This document shows, piece by piece, positions 60,400 to 64,000 of a DNA stretch of 64,000 bases. Location of the stretch: NCBI RefSeq assembly GCF_024586455.1, contig NC_065921.1:76770720-76834719 (forward strand). The letters run 5' to 3'. The notes under the pieces are model-generated. The model searched no databases and was not told where the DNA came from. It saw only the letters and a program-made list of their open reading frames with translations. The DNA is from Bactrocera neohumeralis. Taxonomy: Eukaryota > Arthropoda > Insecta > Diptera > Tephritidae. The position numbers were made by a program, and so were the translations under genes. Every line of letters starts with the position of its first letter. Within the stretch, counting starts at the first letter, position 1.

Positions 60400-61800
60400 G
60401 AAAAAATATTCGAAAAAAGTAAAATTAATAAAAAAATATGCAAAAAATTAATAAATATTCTTTCAAACATTTTTTTAAATTAAAAAATTGAAATATTTTT
60501 TGTTTTGTTATTATTTAGGTATTTTATTATTTTTATTTTTTACAAAAATTAGTAAATTTTTTAACTGTTTAAAAAAATTTTTTTTCGAAGTTATAAATTA
60601 TTAATTTTATTGAACTCAAAAAAAATATTTCGAAAAATTAATAAATTTTTTTTTTCAAAAAATTTTTAAATTAAAAAATTTAAATATTTTTTGTTTTGTT
60701 ATTATTTAGGTATTTCATTATTTTTATTTCTAAATATTTTTTCAATATTTCAACTTTCTAATACAAAAATTGTTTCGAAGTAACAAATTTTTGATTTTAT
60801 TGAACTCAAAAAATAATAATTTTAATAATAAATTTGTTAATGTTAAAAAAAGTTTAATATTTTATTTTTAACAATTTCTAAAATTTCAACAGTTTCTTAA
60901 ATTTCAAAATATAATTGTTTTTATTATTATTTAGGTATTTTTTTTTAATTTTTTTACAAACATGAATAGAAAATAATATTTAATTTTTTTTTAGTTATAA
61001 AAAATTAAATAATTTTCGTAGAAGGTTTTTAATATTTTTGTTTTTTATTTTTTACAAAAATGAGTAAATTTTTTAACATTTTAGTAAAAAATTTATTTCA
61101 AAGTGGGAACTTACCAATTTTAGTGAACTAAAAAAAAATAATTAAAAATAACAAATTTATTACAAATATTAAAATATTTTATGTTTTCTTAAATTTCAAA
61201 AATTTTTTAAATTTTAACAATTTTGTAAATTTCAAAATATAAATTTGTTTTTGTTGTTACTGTTTAGGTATATTATATATATTTTTTGTAAAAAATCAAT
61301 GAAATATGAATATAAAAAAAATATATATTTCAAAAAGTTAAATAATTTTTCAAATTTTTTATTTATATTTTTGTAATTTTTTTTTATTTAACTATTTTTT
61401 ATTTTTTTCACAAAAATGAGTAAATTTTTTAATATTTAAAAAAAAATTATTTGGATAAATAAATTATTGATTTTATTGAACTCAAAAAATTATATTTTAA
61501 TAAAACATACATTATTTACAAAAATTTAAATATTTTATGTTTCAACAATTTCTTAAGTTTCAAAATATAAATATTTTTTTGTTACAATTATTTAGGTATT
61601 TTTAGTTTTTTTTTTTGAAAAAAATGAATGAAAATTATATCAAAATTTTTTTAATTTAAAAAAATTACTTTTTTGGGTTACTTTGTTTTGATATTTCATT
61701 ATTTTTATTTTTTTATGAAATTAATAAATATTTTCATATTTTTAGTAAATTTCAAAAAAATTAATTAAAATTTTTTTTATTATTATCATTTAAATATTAT
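60400..61800 (+). repeat. AT-rich tandem array, about 190-200 bp basic unit
   Basis: The anchor TTATTATTTAGGTATTT recurs near 60510, 60706 and 60917, as TACTGTTTAGGTATATT near 61260, and near 61592. A second anchor ATTTTATTGAACTCAAAAAA recurs near 60606, 60794 and 61473, with a diverged copy (TTAGTGAACTAAAAAAA) near 61124. The first intervals are about 190-210 bp; later ones are longer, suggesting indels. Non-coding. Confidence 0.7.
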
Positions 61801-62532
61801 TTTATTGAATTTATTTTTCTTTGAAGTTTCCAATTTACAAACAATCTCGCGCAATAAATTTTGCAATATTAAAAAATAACAACTTTATTTCTTTAGCATA
61901 ACAGAAATTTTCCATCTTTTACACCAAAAAATTTATCTCTGTAAAAAATTGTATAATTTTTATTTTTTATTTTTTGAAAATTTACCCTGTCCCTGCATAA
62001 CAATGCTTTAAACGCTAATTAATTTAGATAATAATAACAATTTTTAACTAAAATCGAATCTCAAATTTGTAAAATATTTCACTAAACTCATTTTTCAAAT
62101 TTTTTTCATTTATTTATTTATTATTTTATGTTTTTAGTCTTGCTAGCTTAAGATTATCAAATTATAATTGTTTTAATGCCTTAATACCTAACAAACATAC
62201 TACGACGGAATTTGTTTATGACCAATCTTAACGAACTAACGTTATTTGTAACATGTGTATGTATGTATGTGTCTGTTTAAGAATTTTTACAAAATTTACA
62301 TACTTATGCTTATTTAATTATAATAAAATGCGAAAAAATTATTATAAAATAAAATAAATTATTTTTTATTAAACTACATATATACAAAAAAAAAATTAGC
62401 ATGAAAATATAATTTTAATTATTAAAAAAAAAAACATATATTAAAAAATATCAAAAAATAGTTTAAAAGTAAAACAATTAAATGTTTAACTTTTGAAAAT
62501 TATATCAAAACTCAGCTCGACTGTAACAACTT
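61801..62532. other. AT-rich intergenic DNA, no gene seen
   Basis: Low complexity with a GTATGTATGTATGTG microsatellite at about 62250-62275. Nothing else seen. Confidence 0.55.
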
Positions 62533-63025
62533 ATAGAGCGTAACCCTCAATGGCGACCGTTATCGCGTCATGATAACAGACTATTTAATGCCTGAAATTG
62601 ATGCTCGTGATCTTGGCGAGATTTGGTTTCAACAAGACGGCGCCACTTCCCAGACATCGTATCACTCAATAGATTTTTTGAGAGAACACTTCGGTGAGCA
62701 GATAATTTCACGTTTTGGGCCGGTAGATTGGCCACCAAGATCGTGTGATATCACTCAATTAGACTCTTTTCTGTGGGCATATGTAAGGTCTAAAGTCTAT
62801 GCGGACAATCCTGCTTCAATTCAAGCCTTGGAGCAAAACATCACGCTTGTCATTCCTCAGTTACCAGTCAAAATGCTCGAACGAGTCATCGAAAATTGGA
62901 CTCAACGAGAATTGATTGAACGATTGAAAGAGATAATCCTCAAAAAATAAATGCCAAAGAATGTTCTTTCGTATGATAATAAACATTCCCCAAAAAAATT
63001 GAAGTTTCTCTGGTTTTTCTTGCTT
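62533..63025 (+). mobile_element. 3' half of a mariner-superfamily (DD41D-type) transposon
   Basis: The open frame 62570-62950 (126 codons) begins MITDYLMPEIDARDLGEIWF and has QQDGATSQT (second catalytic Asp), then WPPRSCDITQLDSFLWAYVR (third Asp as TQLD), and ends with ENWTQRELIERLKEIILKK and a stop. There are 41 residues between the QQD Asp and the TQLD Asp. That spacing fits DD41D (rosa-type) elements first described from Ceratitis; 36 residues separate it from the CD Asp. Sequence just before the ATG (NVTLNGDRYR in frame) shows that the ORF start is artificial: the 5' half, including the first Asp, is missing. This is the least damaged transposase piece in the window. Confidence 0.85.
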
Positions 63026-64000
63026 TATAAAAATTATATAAAATAAAAATATATAGTGTTAAGAAAAAAAATTTTATGAAAAATATTTTTTTAAATCAAA
63101 ATCCCTGAAGAAAATAAAATTTATTTATACAAATCATACTAGATAAAAATAAATATTGTAAAGAAAAAATAACATTTTTTTATGAAAAATAATGTTTTCA
63201 AATCATAATTATTTTTTTATGTAATATTTTTTTGCAAAAAAAATCATAGAAAATTTAAATTTTTTTATGTAATATTTTTTTGCAAAAAAATCATAAAAAA
63301 TTTAAATTTTTTTTCCATAAAATTTTTTTTATGCAAAACAAAGATCCTTGATATATAATAAGTAAATAAAATAATTTTTTTATAAAATAAAAATAAAAAA
63401 ATTTTATGAAAAATGTTAATTTCAATAAAATAATTGTTTTTTATAAAATAAAAATAAAAAATTTTTATGAAAAATATTTTTTTCAAATAATTATATTTCA
63501 TGTAATATTTTTTTTTTCAAACCATAATAACGTTTTTAATCATTTAATATTTTTTTTTACAATAATAAAAAAATGTCTTAAAAAATGAAATTTTCTTTGC
63601 TATGCTTTTTTCCATAAAAGCCTATTACCTTCAAAAGGCGTGTTCAGAAAACAGCAAAATTAGTAGAAATTGTTATGTGTTTTAGAAATCAAAAGCAGTT
63701 GTACAACAACATTCCATATGCTCGCTTTGTCTTAAGCCAATATTCGAAGACGCCTGCTTCGCTGCTGGAGCATGCAACACTGCGTATAACAAACATTCTA
63801 CTTTCTTATGCCTTATTTGCTAATTTCTGTGTAAATTTTCATATTTTATTGTATTTTTTAACTTTCTACTTTGTAATATTAAATTTCGCTAACACACTCT
63901 CACTCATCGTTTTGTTTTTTGAAGCTTACTAAGTAATGTATTAATGCATTGCACATTCAGTTTTATTTTTTATATGCTTTTATTGATATTTTTTGAATAA
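63026..64000. other. AT-rich intergenic DNA, no gene seen
   Basis: TTTTTTATGAAAAAT words repeat irregularly through 63060-63600. The end of the window (63640-63930) is less biased, but its open frame (63675-63932) has no recognisable domain. Confidence 0.5.

Overview
This is eukaryotic nuclear DNA from a true fly (Diptera). It is most likely a tephritid fruit fly of the Bactrocera/Zeugodacus/Ceratitis kind. The reasons are: two spliced genes with small fly-type introns, strongly AT-rich non-coding DNA, abundant ACATACAT/CACACA microsatellites, and a dense population of decayed mariner and non-LTR elements of types familiar from tephritids. The species call is inference; no search was possible. 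There is no bacterial, phage or CRISPR content.

Only two protein-coding genes can be supported. (1) A fatty acyl-CoA reductase on the + strand, coding 28650-46030, ten coding exons, 566 residues, orthologous in my judgement to Drosophila CG5065. All its splice sites and phases close into one continuous frame. A polypyrimidine tract plus CAG at 26711-26739 suggests that a long 5'-UTR exon starts at 26740, so the promoter would lie further upstream. (2) A gene on the - strand, coding 55002-52985, six exons, 554 residues. It joins an N-terminal RNA-recognition-motif-like domain, an F-box and a leucine-rich-repeat domain, which is an unusual combination for an SCF adaptor. The two genes are convergent, and about 7 kb of AT-rich and transposon-derived DNA separates their 3' ends.

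Layout. 1-26.5 kb is intergenic: LINE fragments (1.6-2.4, 8.1-8.9, 13.1-14.0, 19.7-20.1 kb), mariner-superfamily remnants (4.06-5.25, 14.3, 16.9-17.6 kb), a hAT-type MITE with a perfect 8-bp target duplication (18.8-19.3 kb), and three tandem arrays (6.2-6.8, 9.0-10.4 and 21.9-23.7 kb), one of them full of ATCGAT palindromes. 26.5-46.4 kb holds the reductase gene; its 11.9-kb first intron is packed with mariner and LINE debris. 46.4-52.9 kb holds AT-rich DNA, a deleted mariner with clear terminal repeats, and a 2-kb jockey-like LINE remnant. 53-55 kb holds the F-box gene. 55.2-64 kb is extremely T/A-rich with another tandem array (60.4-61.8 kb) and one mariner-superfamily transposase 3' end (62.5-63.0 kb).

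The two genes show no obvious functional link. The reductase should act in fatty-alcohol, wax or hydrocarbon synthesis at the ER or peroxisome membrane. The F-box protein should act as a ubiquitin-ligase substrate adaptor, possibly one that binds RNA.
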